From assembly GCF_010731695.1 (NCBI RefSeq), contig NZ_AP022586.1, forward strand, positions 4,402,001 through 4,466,000: DNA of 64,000 nucleotides, read 5' to 3'. How positions within the stretch are numbered: position 1 is the stretch's first letter; each line of letters opens with the position of its first letter. The translations under genes were made by a program, and so were the position numbers. A model generated the notes under the pieces. The model was not told the origin of the DNA and did not search any database. It saw nothing but the letters and a program-made list of their open reading frames with translations. Shown here in pieces: positions 49,235-58,722 of the stretch. The stretch is from Mycolicibacterium litorale (GTDB lineage: Bacteria; Actinomycetota; Actinomycetes; Mycobacteriales; Mycobacteriaceae).

Positions 49235-51379
49235 CTACTGGGCGGGCGTCACATCGCTGCCGGAACCCTTGATCGACGCCTTCGCGCGGCGCTCGGCACG
49301 AACCGCCCGCTTCCCGCGCACGAACCCCGTCGCTGACACCGATGCCGACAGCAACGCGGTTTCACCGTTGACGAACGGGTGAAACCCGACGCCGGCGCCC
49401 CCACGCCCCTTCACCGGGATGTCCGCGACTTCGGTGACCTTCCAACCCTTTTCGGAGATCGACAGGATGGCTTCGCCGTTTGCGCACGTGAGCGGCAGCG
49501 CAGCGATGACGGTGTCCAAGGGGTCACCCGGCGCCAACTTCACCCCGGCCACGCCGTTGCCTGCCGCGCCCTGCGGATTCACCGCGGCGGGGTCGATACG
49601 GAGCACCCTTCCGCGCCGCGTCACCAAGGCCAGGTGTGAACCCGCAGCCAGAACTCCGGAGCGCAGCAACCCGGTGATGTCCGGGGCGACCGGGATGTCG
49701 CGGATCTTGTACGGCAGCCCGCCGCCGGTGGTGAACTTGACCCGCCCGTCGGTCCAGACCGCCCAGCCCAACCCAGAGGTGAGCAGCTCGCCGTGGCTGT
49801 CGGAGAACACGCCGCGATCGTCAAGCCGCCAAGCCGCGTTGACCTTTCGTTCGCGGGAGCCGTCCTCGGCGGCGCCGGACGTGACCGGAGTGGCCTCGGC
49901 GTCCAGCACGGTGCGGCGATCGAACTCGGGCCCTTTGAACAGCTTCGCCGTCTCGACCAACTCCTGGTCGATCACTTTGCGCCGGGCGTCCGGATTCGAC
50001 ACCAGTTCGGTGAGCACGGCGAACTCGGCGTCCAACTTCTCGGCCTCGGCCCGCAGTTCGATCACGTCGAGCTTGGTCAGGCGGCGAAGCTGCAACGCCA
50101 GCACGTAGTCGGCCTGGACCGCGTCGATCGCGAACCGGTCCTGTAAGCCCTGGCGGGCCTCATCGACGGTGTCGGACCCGCGGATCACCGCCACGGCGGC
50201 GTCGATGTCCAGGTGAATGGTCATCAGGCCGGCCACCAGATGGCGTCGCGCGGTGACCTTCTCGAGCCGGTACTCGCTGCGGTGCAGCACAACTGAATCG
50301 CGCAGCGACAGGAACGCCGCGATCAGCTCACGCACCGACCACCAGCGCGGCACCCGATTCTCGTCGAGTGCCACCAGGCTGGCGGCGAACGTCCCTTCCA
50401 ACGGTGTCAGGGCCAGCAGTTGATCGCGGATCTGCTCGGCACTGTGGCCGCGTTTCGCAGTGACGACGATGCGCAGCCCGTTGCGGCGGTCGGTGAGGTC
50501 GGACATGTCGGCCACACCGGGCATCTCCCCGGACTCGACCAGTGCCCGGATCCGTTCCTGCACGGTGTTGCTGGCCACACCGGGCGGCAGCTCGGTGATG
50601 ACGCAGTTCTTTCCGTCGACCGACACCGTGCCGCGCACCGTGAACGCTCCGCGGCCGGTGGTGACGTACTCGCGCAGCCCGGCCTCGCCCACCACCGTTG
50701 CGCCGCAGCCCCAGTCCGGGCCGGGGATCAGCTTCATCAGCCTGTCGTCGGTCATGTTCGGGGTCTTCAGCAGCGCCCGGCAGGCGGCCATGACCTCGCG
50801 TGGATTGTGCGCGGGCACTTTGGTGGCCCAGCCCTCGGCGATGCCGACCGCCCCGTTGCAGAGCAGCACCGGCCACCGGGCCGGCAGCACCGTCGGCTCG
50901 GTCCACTCACCGTCGAAGGTGGGCACCATCGGCACCGCGTGATCGTCGAGTTCGGCGGTCAGTGCCGCGCCGGGCGCGGACAACCGCATCTCGGTGTAGC
51001 GGTCAGCCGCGGGGATGTCGCCCTGGATGCGTGGGAAAGCACCTTGTCCGTCAATGACTTTCACCCGCTGGAACTCGGCAGCCATCAGCGCAGCGGCTCC
51101 GTACATCGACGCGCCGCCGTGCGGGTGCAGGTTGCCGGTGACCGCCGAACAGACCTTCGAGGACTTCTGGGGTTTGTTGCCGGGCAGCAGCCGCGAGTCG
51201 TGCATCTGGTAGAGCAGGCGTCGCTGGCCCGGCTTGAGCCCGTCGAACGCGGACGGGATGGCGCGGTCGCTGACGCTGTAGAGCGCGAAGGTCAGCTGGT
51301 AGTGGTTCCAGTACTCGTCGGCGCTCTGGTCGAGGACCAGATCCGGATTCTGCTCAGGGACATCCAGGGTGGCGGTCAC
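49235..51379 (-). CDS. Second type II topoisomerase, A subunit (TopoM/GyrA-like)
   Basis: 714 residues, GTG at 51379. The breakage-reunion domain has SDRAIPSAFDGLKPGQRRLLYQMHD, GASMYGAAALMAAEF and the active-site Tyr in RYTEMRLS. The C-terminal part is a six-bladed pinwheel-like region but lacks an obvious GyrA box. At 714 residues it is shorter than normal mycobacterial GyrA (about 840). It pairs with the GyrB-like gene 18 bp upstream. This matches the atypical type II enzyme TopoM described in M. smegmatis, reported to introduce positive supercoils; that activity is inferred here by family. Confidence 0.85.
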   Translation of the reverse strand: MTATLDVPEQNPDLVLDQSADEYWNHYQLTFALYSVSDRAIPSAFDGLKPGQRRLLYQMHDSRLLPGNKPQKSSKVCSAVTGNLHPHGGASMYGAAALMAAEFQRVKVIDGQGAFPRIQGDIPAADRYTEMRLSAPGAALTAELDDHAVPMVPTFDGEWTEPTVLPARWPVLLCNGAVGIAEGWATKVPAHNPREVMAACRALLKTPNMTDDRLMKLIPGPDWGCGATVVGEAGLREYVTTGRGAFTVRGTVSVDGKNCVITELPPGVASNTVQERIRALVESGEMPGVADMSDLTDRRNGLRIVVTAKRGHSAEQIRDQLLALTPLEGTFAASLVALDENRVPRWWSVRELIAAFLSLRDSVVLHRSEYRLEKVTARRHLVAGLMTIHLDIDAAVAVIRGSDTVDEARQGLQDRFAIDAVQADYVLALQLRRLTKLDVIELRAEAEKLDAEFAVLTELVSNPDARRKVIDQELVETAKLFKGPEFDRRTVLDAEATPVTSGAAEDGSRERKVNAAWRLDDRGVFSDSHGELLTSGLGWAVWTDGRVKFTTGGGLPYKIRDIPVAPDITGLLRSGVLAAGSHLALVTRRGRVLRIDPAAVNPQGAAGNGVAGVKLAPGDPLDTVIAALPLTCANGEAILSISEKGWKVTEVADIPVKGRGGAGVGFHPFVNGETALLSASVSATGFVRGKRAVRAERRAKASIKGSGSDVTPAQ

Positions 51380-51397
51380 GATGTTTGTCCACGTCTC

Positions 51398-53431
51398 CTA
51401 GTCGAGGTCCAGCGCGGAGGTGTCGACGCGGGAGGCGACATCGGCCATCCACGTGCGCCTGCCCTCGGGTGGCCCGCCGAACAGCGTGTGGTGCAGCTTG
51501 GCGTCACCGTCATCGAGGTGTACTCGGATCACGGTGCGCCGCTGCGGGTCCAGCACCGTGTTCCAGAAGTCGTCGGCATCCATCTCGCCAAGACCCTTGT
51601 TGCGCTGCACCTCCACTTTGCGCTTGGACGTGGCTCTCATCTGCACGACGGCGGCGTCGCGCTCGGACTCGTCCTGACAGTAGATCCGCTGCTGGCCGTC
51701 TTTGACCACGAACAGCGGCGGCAGCGTCACATAGACCATCCCGGCCTCGACCAGCGGCCGGTAGAAGTCCAGGAACATCGAGATGAGGCTCGAGTTGATG
51801 TTGCCCCCGTCGGGGTCGGCGTCGGAGGCGAACAGGATCCGGTCGTAGCGGCACAGTTCCGGGTCGCAGTGGTCGCGGACGCCGCAGCCCAAGATGCGTT
51901 CGATCGCATCGAATTCGTCCTTGACCCGCGCCTTGCTGAGGGTGAATCCATAGACGTTGGGCGGCTTGCCTTTCAGGGGGAACGCGGCCTGGAAGGTCGC
52001 GTCGCGCGCCGCTTTGATGGTGCCCAGCGCGGAGTCGCCCTCGCACAGGAACAGCTCGGCTCCTGATCCGCGTCCTGTCTCGCGGCAGGGCAGCAACTTC
52101 GGCGGCAGCGACAGGTTCGTGCCGAGACCTTTGGCCTTGGACGCCGCTCGGGACCGGGCTTTCGCGCCTTCGGCGCTGCGCCGCGCTCGGGCCGCCTCCA
52201 GCGCCATTTTGGTCCACAGCGACACGGTGTCGCCGTTGGCGGGATTGGCCGCCCAGATGGTGACGCTGCGCGCGACGTCCGGGGCCATCGCCACGTTCAG
52301 CGACCGCGAGGACACCGCGGTTTTGGCCTGGGAGTCCCAGGACACATCGGGTGCGCGGGTGTCCACGGCGAGTGCGGTCACCGCAGCGAAGTCCTGTGCC
52401 TCCGGGCCGTCCTCACCTTTGGCCAGCCCCAGGTCGCGGATGCGGGATGCGCGGTCAGCCAGGGCTTCCGACAGCCCCTTCACCGCGGCGGTCAGATGAG
52501 AACCACCGCCGGGGGTGCGCACGGTGTTGCAGAAGGCAGCGACGGTGGCCGGTTCGGCTGGGCCCGCGGTCAGCGACCACCGGAACGGGGTCGGGCCGCG
52601 GCCGGTGGTGTACTCGCCACGCCCCTCGACCACCGCGCGCACGCCGGGAACGGGAGTGCCGGCGGCGGTGCACATGAGGTCCAGCAGCGTCTCGGTGCCC
52701 CACGGCCCGCTGAACGGCTCGAGAAGCTCGGGCCGGACGTCGTCGTCGGGCCAGCCTTCGTCGATGACGATCAGGTGCACCCCCGGCGACATCCGCGCCG
52801 CGGCGTGCGCCCGCAGCAGCACTTCGTTGATGTCGATGCTGGAGTCCGGCACCACGGCCGGGTCGAAGAGGATGCGGACCGTGGTGCCGTGCGAATCCGG
52901 TTTGCGGTTGCCGGAACCACGCAGTTTCTGTGTGTCGGCGCGGGTGAACGGTGCGTTCGGGTCGAACTCCTTGCCGTCGAACACCCCGGGGTAGCCACCG
53001 CCGAAACTCTGCAGGTACGTCTTCCCGGCGCGGCGAACCGTCACGTCGGTCCGTGTGGAGATGAATACCGCTGCGGCCGCGCCGATTCCATTCAGACCGG
53101 CGCCGGTGCTGACAGCGTCGGTGTGTGCGGAGAACTTGCCGCCCGCTCGTGCTGTTCCCAGCGTCTTGACGATGCCGTTCTTCCCGTTCGCCGGGTCCGA
53201 GTCGACGGGCAGGCCGCGGCCGTCGTCGGAGACGCTGACGGATCCGTCGGTGTGCAGGGTGATGGTGACGGTGGATCCGCCGTGGCTGGGATCGGCCACC
53301 TCTTCGATCGCGTTGTCCACGAGCTCCCGCAACGCGGTGTTGAGCACGTCCAGACCCAGGTTCACCGCAGGCCGCAGGCGTGTGTGCTGGACATCGTCGA
53401 GCTCGGTGATGTCAGCCGCGGTGTAACTCAC
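51398..53431 (-). CDS. Second type II topoisomerase, B subunit (TopoM/GyrB-like)
   Basis: 677 residues, GTG at 53431. The GHKL ATPase has LRELVDNAIEEVADP (motif I), VSDDGRGLPVD (motif II) and TGAGLNGIGAAAA. The TOPRIM domain is divergent: EGDSALGTIK where gyrases have EGDSAGG, and SDADPDGGNINS where they have TDADVDGAHI, but the acidic Mg ligands E and DxD are kept. The C-terminus has NKGLGEMDADDFWNTVLDP. It supplies ATP turnover for the A subunit encoded 18 bp downstream; the pair is clearly one operon. Confidence 0.87.
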   Translation of the reverse strand: MSYTAADITELDDVQHTRLRPAVNLGLDVLNTALRELVDNAIEEVADPSHGGSTVTITLHTDGSVSVSDDGRGLPVDSDPANGKNGIVKTLGTARAGGKFSAHTDAVSTGAGLNGIGAAAAVFISTRTDVTVRRAGKTYLQSFGGGYPGVFDGKEFDPNAPFTRADTQKLRGSGNRKPDSHGTTVRILFDPAVVPDSSIDINEVLLRAHAAARMSPGVHLIVIDEGWPDDDVRPELLEPFSGPWGTETLLDLMCTAAGTPVPGVRAVVEGRGEYTTGRGPTPFRWSLTAGPAEPATVAAFCNTVRTPGGGSHLTAAVKGLSEALADRASRIRDLGLAKGEDGPEAQDFAAVTALAVDTRAPDVSWDSQAKTAVSSRSLNVAMAPDVARSVTIWAANPANGDTVSLWTKMALEAARARRSAEGAKARSRAASKAKGLGTNLSLPPKLLPCRETGRGSGAELFLCEGDSALGTIKAARDATFQAAFPLKGKPPNVYGFTLSKARVKDEFDAIERILGCGVRDHCDPELCRYDRILFASDADPDGGNINSSLISMFLDFYRPLVEAGMVYVTLPPLFVVKDGQQRIYCQDESERDAAVVQMRATSKRKVEVQRNKGLGEMDADDFWNTVLDPQRRTVIRVHLDDGDAKLHHTLFGGPPEGRRTWMADVASRVDTSALDLD

Positions 53432-53494
53432 TGCTCGTCTTCTCCATCAACGCCGGTGGGTGCCGGAGGAATGGTAGACGGCAGGCCCGACATC

Positions 53495-54724
53495 TCAGCG
53501 CATCCCGGGCCGCCGGTCGGTCCAGCGCTGCAGAAGCACCGACACGGTCAGTACGGCCAGGCCTGCGACGGTCAGCGCCGCACCCGCTGCGGCGGGAGCG
53601 GTATAGCCGAGGCCGGCGGAGATCACCATGCCGCCGATCCAGGCGCCTGCTGCGTTGGCGATGTTCAGTGCGGAGTGGTTGAGCGCCGCTGCCAGCGTCT
53701 GCGCGTCGTGCGCCACGTCCATCAAGCGGGTCTGCAGGGCGGGTCCGATCGACGAGCCGGTCGCGCCGATGAAAAACAGGCCGAGCATGGCCGTCCACGG
53801 GTTGTGGGCGGCGAAGACGAAGAGCGCCAGCACTATTCCCAGGGACGTCATCGACGCGTACAGGCCGCGGATCACCGAGACGTCGGCCATGCGGCCGCCC
53901 ACCAGGTTGCCGATCACCATGCCGGAACCGAACGCCATGAGGCCGAGCGGGATCAGGCCTCGTGACACTCCGGCGACATCGGTCAGCGTGGTCGACACAT
54001 AGGTGTACACCGCGAACATGCCGCCGAAGCCGACCATCCCGACCAGCAGGGCGAGCCAGACCTGCACGCGTTTGAGTGCACCGAGTTCGGTGAGGGGACT
54101 CGTCACGTGCATGCCGCGCATGTCGGGCACCCAGAACCGGATTGCGGCCAGTGTGATGGCGCCGACGGCGACGACCAGCGCGAAGGCACTGCGCCACCCG
54201 AAGTGCTGCCCGAGCCACGACGCCACCGGAACGCCGAGGACCGTCGCCACGGTGAGTCCGCTCAACACATACGCAACGGCCTTGGCCCGGTTGCGCGGAC
54301 CCATGAGGTGCGCGGCAACCAGCGCGGCAATGCCGAAGAACGCCCCGTGCGGCAGGCCGGCGATGAAGCGCGCCGCCATGAGCGTGGCGTAGGAGGGGGC
54401 GAACATGCTGGCCAGGTTGGCGACGGTGAACAGGACCATCAGCCCCAGCAACAGCGTTTTGCGCGGCATGCGCGCGGTGAGCGCGGCGATCAGCGGCGCG
54501 CCGATGACGACGCCCAGGGCATACGCGGAGATGACGTGGCCTGCGACCGGCTCGGTGATACGCAGGCCGGCTGCGATGTCAGGGAGCAGGCCCATCGCGA
54601 CGAACTCGGTGGTGCCGATGCCGAACCCGCCGAGGGCGAGTGCCATCACGGCGAGCCACCGGACGGTCGGGTCGGGCGCGACGACGGACATGGGTCCAGA
54701 CGGGCGCGACAAGGTTCGGGTCAT
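53495..54724 (-). CDS. MFS transporter, DHA1 (AraJ/PbuE-like) drug or sugar exporter
   Basis: 409 residues from ATG 54724, with 12 predicted helices. The first helix pair contains ALGGFGIGTTEFVAMGLLPDIA, a signature of DHA1 exporters related to AraJ, PbuE and CmlR. MGPRNRAKAVAYVLSGLTVATVLGVPVASWLGQHFGWRSAF is the central loop and motif C region. The cargo is unknown. It is divergent from a ROK-family gene across 57 bp containing a 12-bp palindrome, so the ROK protein may control it. Confidence 0.9.
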   Translation of the reverse strand: MTRTLSRPSGPMSVVAPDPTVRWLAVMALALGGFGIGTTEFVAMGLLPDIAAGLRITEPVAGHVISAYALGVVIGAPLIAALTARMPRKTLLLGLMVLFTVANLASMFAPSYATLMAARFIAGLPHGAFFGIAALVAAHLMGPRNRAKAVAYVLSGLTVATVLGVPVASWLGQHFGWRSAFALVVAVGAITLAAIRFWVPDMRGMHVTSPLTELGALKRVQVWLALLVGMVGFGGMFAVYTYVSTTLTDVAGVSRGLIPLGLMAFGSGMVIGNLVGGRMADVSVIRGLYASMTSLGIVLALFVFAAHNPWTAMLGLFFIGATGSSIGPALQTRLMDVAHDAQTLAAALNHSALNIANAAGAWIGGMVISAGLGYTAPAAAGAALTVAGLAVLTVSVLLQRWTDRRPGMR

Positions 54725-54758
54725 GGTGTCGACGGTAGACCTACTTATGCATGCGCTC

Positions 54759-54775
54759 AAACGGACTTCCGTCTT
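54759..54775. promoter_or_regulatory. Palindrome in the MFS-ROK divergent promoter
   Basis: The central ACGGA-CT-TCCGT (54761-54772) is a perfect 12-bp palindrome, with flanks partly extending the symmetry. It is a likely operator for the ROK regulator. Confidence 0.45.
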
Positions 54776-54781
54776 TCGTGG

Positions 54782-55975
54782 GTGAAAGTGGCGAACCTTA
54801 CGCCGGTGCGGTTGAATCGAGGTGTGACGAGCGTCGGCGATGTGTTCGCCCTGATCCGCGAACTCCGGGTCACCACCCGGGCGGAACTGGTGGCCAGGAC
54901 GTCGCTCTCGCGCACCGCGGTGACGGCCCGCGTGGCCGCGCTCCTGGAACTCGGGCTGGTCGCCGAAACCGAGCGTGCACCGTCGACCGGGGGACGGCCC
55001 GCCACCACGCTGAGCTTCGACGCCGACGCAGGCATCGTCGTGTGCGTCGCGATCGGGATCAGTCGCACCCGCATGGCGGTCTGCAACCTCGCCGGCGAGA
55101 TCGTCGCCACTGCGGACATCGACCAAGAGGTCGCCCTGGGCCCCGACGACCTGCTGCCGGACGTGGTCAAGCGCCTCGACGCGCTTCTCGCCGAGCATCC
55201 GGACGTGCCGGTGTACGGCATCGGCGTGAGCCTCCCCGGACCCGTCGACCGGGAACGGGGTTGCAGCCGGGACTCGCCGATCCTGCGCGGCTGGGACGGG
55301 GTTCCGTTGCGTCCGTACTTCGAGGAGATCTCCAACGCCCGCGTCCTGCTGGACAACGACGCCAACGCCATCGCCCTCGGCGAGCGTGGCGGCAACCTGG
55401 AACGCATCGACGACCTACTGGTCCTGAAGGTCTCGACGGGGTTGGGCGCCGGCATCATCGCCGGCGGCGCGCTGCAGCGCGGCGCCACCCAGGCGGCGGG
55501 CGAGTTCGGCCACAACAAGACCCCTGCGGCAGCGGGACTTTCGTGCCGGTGCGGTGACACGGGCTGCCTGGAGGCGATCGCGGCGGGCTGGGCGGTGGTA
55601 CATGCGCTACAGCAACGTGGCTATTCGGTGCGGCATATGCGCGACGTCGTCGAACTCGCGCACGCCGGCGATCCCGAGGTCCGCCGGATGATCCGCGACA
55701 GCGGCAGGCACATCGGCGGAGTCGTCGCCGCAGCGGTCAACCTGCTCAACCCGAAGGTGCTCGTCATCGCGGGTGATCTCGCGGGGGCCTACGAGATCTT
55801 CGTCGCTGGGCTACGGGAAACGCTGTACGGCAACGCAACCGCGATGTCCACGCGCGAACTCGAGGTCGTGCAGGCCGCCCACGCCGGACACTCGGCCGTC
55901 TTCGGCACGGCGACCATGGTGCTCGAAGAAGTGCTGAGCCCCCGCGCCGTCGACGCGCTGGTGGCGCTGAGCTGA
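54782..55975 (+). CDS. ROK-family transcriptional regulator/sugar kinase-like protein
   Basis: 397 residues from GTG 54782 (GTG 54788 is also possible). An N-terminal winged helix (TSVGDVFALIRELRVTTRAELVARTSLSRTAVTARVAALLELGLV) is fused to a ROK domain. That domain has GIGVSLPGPVDRERG, LLDNDANAIALGERGG (DNDA with the catalytic-type Asp), KVSTGLGAGIIAGGALQRGA, GEFGHNKT and the zinc motif CRCGDTGCLEA. NagC/Mlc-type members regulate sugar genes. The upstream open frame to 54107 is antisense to MFS and non-coding. It may repress the divergent MFS gene. Confidence 0.9.
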   Translation: MKVANLTPVRLNRGVTSVGDVFALIRELRVTTRAELVARTSLSRTAVTARVAALLELGLVAETERAPSTGGRPATTLSFDADAGIVVCVAIGISRTRMAVCNLAGEIVATADIDQEVALGPDDLLPDVVKRLDALLAEHPDVPVYGIGVSLPGPVDRERGCSRDSPILRGWDGVPLRPYFEEISNARVLLDNDANAIALGERGGNLERIDDLLVLKVSTGLGAGIIAGGALQRGATQAAGEFGHNKTPAAAGLSCRCGDTGCLEAIAAGWAVVHALQQRGYSVRHMRDVVELAHAGDPEVRRMIRDSGRHIGGVVAAAVNLLNPKVLVIAGDLAGAYEIFVAGLRETLYGNATAMSTRELEVVQAAHAGHSAVFGTATMVLEEVLSPRAVDALVALS

Positions 55976-55976
55976 G

Positions 55977-56906
55977 TCAGATCCTGCCGCCCGGGAACAT
56001 GGTCTTGACGGCCTGAGTGACGTTGTCGCGGGCGGCGGCGGCGCTGGTGGGGTCCAGCGAGCCGATCGCCATCACGTAACGGCGGTCGGGCCCGATCGCG
56101 CCGGTGGACACGTGCAATTGGTTGCCGCCGTTCCAGCAGCAGAACCAGCCCTGCTTGACCGCGACCGGCTCGGCGTAGAGCCCCTCGGGAATGCCGAACC
56201 GCTGCGGATACCCGTCGGTGCCTGTCGGCGTCGACTGCGCGAGGTTGCCGATGATGACGTCGGCCTGTTCGGGTGGCAGCCCACCGGCGCCGTCCAACAG
56301 CATGTCGTAGTAACGGACGAGATCGGCCGCCGTGCTCTGCGTGACGTCCCAGTGCCCGTTGTAGGGGGCGGTCGTACCGGTCAACCCGTACCGGTCCTTG
56401 ATCCGCGCGATGATCGCATTCCCACCGCTGCGGTCCCAGAACATCTGCGCCGCACTGTCATCGGAGGAGCGCAGCATGACGTCGAGCGACCTACGGTCGG
56501 CGGCGGAAAGGGTCGTCTTGCCCTCCGACTCCTGCAGCAGCAGGTCGTCGGCGATGAAGAGCTTCACCACAGACGCGATGGGAAAGGGCTTGTCGGTCCC
56601 GTTGGAGAAGGTCTGGCCGGTGTTGCGGTCCAACACGACGACCTCGATATCGGCCCCGGACGCGGCCGCGTCGGCGGTGGCTTGACGGACACGGGCGTCG
56701 AGTCCGTCCAGTGGCGCCGACGGCTGAGCTGGTGGGGCCGCAGGGAATGCGGGCAGTGAGGCCTGCGGAGTGACGACCGGTGCCTGCGGGGTGTTCTCAG
56801 TGGCCGGCGGTGAACCCCAGACCTGTGCCTCGCAGCCGCTCACGAGCAACGCCACAGAGACGATTGCCGCGCTCGTCATCGTCCATTTGGACAGCCGTGG
56901 GTGCAT
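55977..56906 (-). CDS. LppW-like lipoprotein with beta-lactamase/transpeptidase fold
   Basis: 309 residues, ATG at 56906 with GGAGG upstream. Signal with lipobox LLVSGC (C25) predicts membrane anchoring by lipidation. A Pro/Ala linker reaches about 66. The serine-hydrolase motifs are SVVK (S112, K115), an SDD in place of SDN (148-150) and KQG (251-253) in place of KTG. The pattern resembles LppW-type mycobacterial lipoproteins rather than true beta-lactamases, and no Glu166-type motif is obvious. CC in GWFCCWNGG is notable. Whether it is catalytic is unclear. Confidence 0.8.
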   Translation of the reverse strand: MHPRLSKWTMTSAAIVSVALLVSGCEAQVWGSPPATENTPQAPVVTPQASLPAFPAAPPAQPSAPLDGLDARVRQATADAAASGADIEVVVLDRNTGQTFSNGTDKPFPIASVVKLFIADDLLLQESEGKTTLSAADRRSLDVMLRSSDDSAAQMFWDRSGGNAIIARIKDRYGLTGTTAPYNGHWDVTQSTAADLVRYYDMLLDGAGGLPPEQADVIIGNLAQSTPTGTDGYPQRFGIPEGLYAEPVAVKQGWFCCWNGGNQLHVSTGAIGPDRRYVMAIGSLDPTSAAAARDNVTQAVKTMFPGGRI

Positions 56907-57055
56907 GAAACGCCTCCAAACAGATTCTGGACCACCGGAGCGGGGTCAACGCTGCGTACCCACCGCATACCCCAGCGTAATCGTCTGACGCGGAGGCCAG
57001 GGGGCCGCGTCAGACCGAGGCCGGTGAGACGCCGTCAACCTGGTTAGGTTGACGT

Positions 57056-57733
57056 ATGGCAATCGACCTTCACGCGGTGGTCGTCGAGGCTGACGAACCT
57101 GTGCGGTTGGCCCGGTTCTGGGCGGACCTCCTCGAGGCGGAAGCCTCGAACATCGGCGGCGAGGAAAGCGTTGCCGTGCAGCTCGAGGACGGAGTGGTGC
57201 TGGAATTCGTTCCGGCGACCCAGTCCAAGGAGGGCAAGAATCGGCTGCACCTCGACTTGGCGTCCGAATCCGAGGGACATCAAACGACGTTGGTCGAAGC
57301 AGCGTGTCGTCTCGGCGGCGCACTGGCCGACATCGGACAGGATTCAGTGCCGTGGGTGGTGCTCGCCGACCCGGAGGGGAACGAGTTCTGCGTACTCGAG
57401 CCGCGCGACGAGTACCGCGGCTGCGGCCCGGTGGCCGCGGTGGTGACCGATACCCATGACCCCGTTGCCGTCGCTCGGTTCTTGTCGGACAACCTGGGAT
57501 TCCCGATGACCCGCGCTCATCCGGATTACGCGTCGCTGCGCCGTGACGGCGGATCGTGGCTGGAATTCGTCCGTAATCCGCACCGACCGCAGAGGCAAGG
57601 CCGTCTGCACCTGCAGTTCGCTGCGCAGAGCCCACCTCCCGGCCAAGCCGCCACGGACTGCCCGGTATGCCCGCACCAGGCCACCGCGGCGTCCGACCCG
57701 GAGAGCACGCTTTTCTGCATCTCGCCCGGCTAG
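57056..57733 (+). CDS. VOC (glyoxalase-like) two-domain protein with altered C-terminus
   Basis: 225 residues. The first VOC domain (about 1-115) runs IDLHAVVVEADEPVRLARFWADLL to VVLADPEGNEFCVLEPR. The second (about 125-225) starts VAAVVTDTHDPVAVARFLSDNLGFPM and reaches RLHLQFA. The stretch before its final DPEST-LFCISPG is shorter than in domain 1, and holds CPVC instead of the expected helix. The second metal/substrate site may be damaged, or the protein adapted. The family includes glyoxalases and dioxygenases; the function is unknown. Confidence 0.78.
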   Translation: MAIDLHAVVVEADEPVRLARFWADLLEAEASNIGGEESVAVQLEDGVVLEFVPATQSKEGKNRLHLDLASESEGHQTTLVEAACRLGGALADIGQDSVPWVVLADPEGNEFCVLEPRDEYRGCGPVAAVVTDTHDPVAVARFLSDNLGFPMTRAHPDYASLRRDGGSWLEFVRNPHRPQRQGRLHLQFAAQSPPPGQAATDCPVCPHQATAASDPESTLFCISPG

Positions 57734-57772
57734 AGTGCTGAAACGTGTGGCTGCCATCACATGACGTCACCC

Positions 57773-57788
57773 CGGCCCTGACGGGCTG
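57773..57788. terminator. Short hairpin between convergent genes
   Basis: GCCC-TGAC-GGGC (57775-57786), with weak outer pairing around it, between the VOC stop and the ATP-grasp stop. It is a possible bidirectional terminator. Confidence 0.35.
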
Positions 57789-58685
57789 TCATCGGTATCG
57801 CCGCGGAACGGTCCAGTGCCGTCCGAACTCGGCGTTGAAGTACTCGGGATCGAAATGGCTGTCCCCTCCTGCGGGGAAGCTCGTCAGCTCACCGAAGACG
57901 ATGCGTCCGTCGACGCTGTACAGGTCGACCCGCACGAAGTCGGTGTCGGCGCCGAGTCGTTCGGCCACCTCGATCATCTCGCGGAGTCGAGCGGGCTTTT
58001 CCGGCTCCGGGTCGGCCCACGTCGGCCCGCCGCGAAGCGGCACGTGTTCCCAGTCCGGTCGGAAGAAGTCCTGCGTTCTCCTGTCGAACCGTCCCGCGTC
58101 GACCTGTACGTAGGCGCAGTGGCCATGGAAGACGAAGAACTTGTAGTCAGTGGGGATCGCGCCGTCTGCGCCGGCGAGTAGTTCCTCGACGATGACTTGC
58201 CGCGGCATCTGCCCGTACACCCATTCTCTGTTAGGCCCTTGGCCGTACAGCTGCGCCACCCAGCCCTGCGCGATGCGGACGACGTCCTGCCGGGAGGCGA
58301 ATTCAGGGCGGACGTGCTGGTAACTCCAGTTGCCCGGCTCCGTCGGCAGGCGCGCCGCGGACGGTGCGCTCTCCGAGACGACGATGGCCGCCCCACTTCC
58401 GTGAGTCGGCTTGACCACGTAAGCATGTGGCAGGTTCACGTCGTACAGGTCTGACGGGTCGCCGACGACCGCGTGCGCGTGCGGAAGATATTGGGACCCA
58501 ACGACTGCCGCCACGTGATCCCGCACCGCCGCCTTGTCGGCGAACGTCACGACCAGGGGGCGGTGATCGCGCAGCATCTTGTAGCGGACCTTTTCCCGAA
58601 AAGTGCGGGGGTGGCGGGTGCGCCAGAGCCGTACCGCCCGCACAATGCTGCTCTGTTCGCGCCAGCGGACGTCGGTGGGTTTCAC
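57789..58685 (-). CDS. TupA-type ATP-grasp family protein
   Basis: 298 residues, GTG start. FREKVRYKMLRDHRPLVVTFADKAAVRDHVAAVVGSQYLP is the opening of the TupA-like ATP-grasp family. HAYVVKPTHGSGAAIVVSES contains the ATP-binding loop, and VIVEELLAGADGAIPTDYKFFVFHG and DFVRVDLYSVDGRIVFGELTSFPAGG the Mg-binding acidic residues. TupA-like proteins ligate acidic groups or sugars in surface-polymer synthesis (teichuronopeptide). Here the gene stands alone, without sugar-polymer neighbours, so the acceptor is unknown. It is convergent with the VOC gene. Confidence 0.85.
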   Translation of the reverse strand: MKPTDVRWREQSSIVRAVRLWRTRHPRTFREKVRYKMLRDHRPLVVTFADKAAVRDHVAAVVGSQYLPHAHAVVGDPSDLYDVNLPHAYVVKPTHGSGAAIVVSESAPSAARLPTEPGNWSYQHVRPEFASRQDVVRIAQGWVAQLYGQGPNREWVYGQMPRQVIVEELLAGADGAIPTDYKFFVFHGHCAYVQVDAGRFDRRTQDFFRPDWEHVPLRGGPTWADPEPEKPARLREMIEVAERLGADTDFVRVDLYSVDGRIVFGELTSFPAGGDSHFDPEYFNAEFGRHWTVPRRYR

Positions 58686-58722
58686 GCGCTCAGGCTACGG
58701 TCCCCGGGAAGCGCTCCTGCGG

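Noticed and set aside
53495..54724. CRISPR or tandem repeat signals near GC-rich low-complexity stretches
   Set aside because: No regularly spaced repeats were seen here or anywhere in the window; repeated strings are coding low complexity.
54107..54781. N-terminal extension of the ROK gene
   Set aside because: It lies antisense to the MFS gene and has no family similarity; the HTH begins right after 54782.
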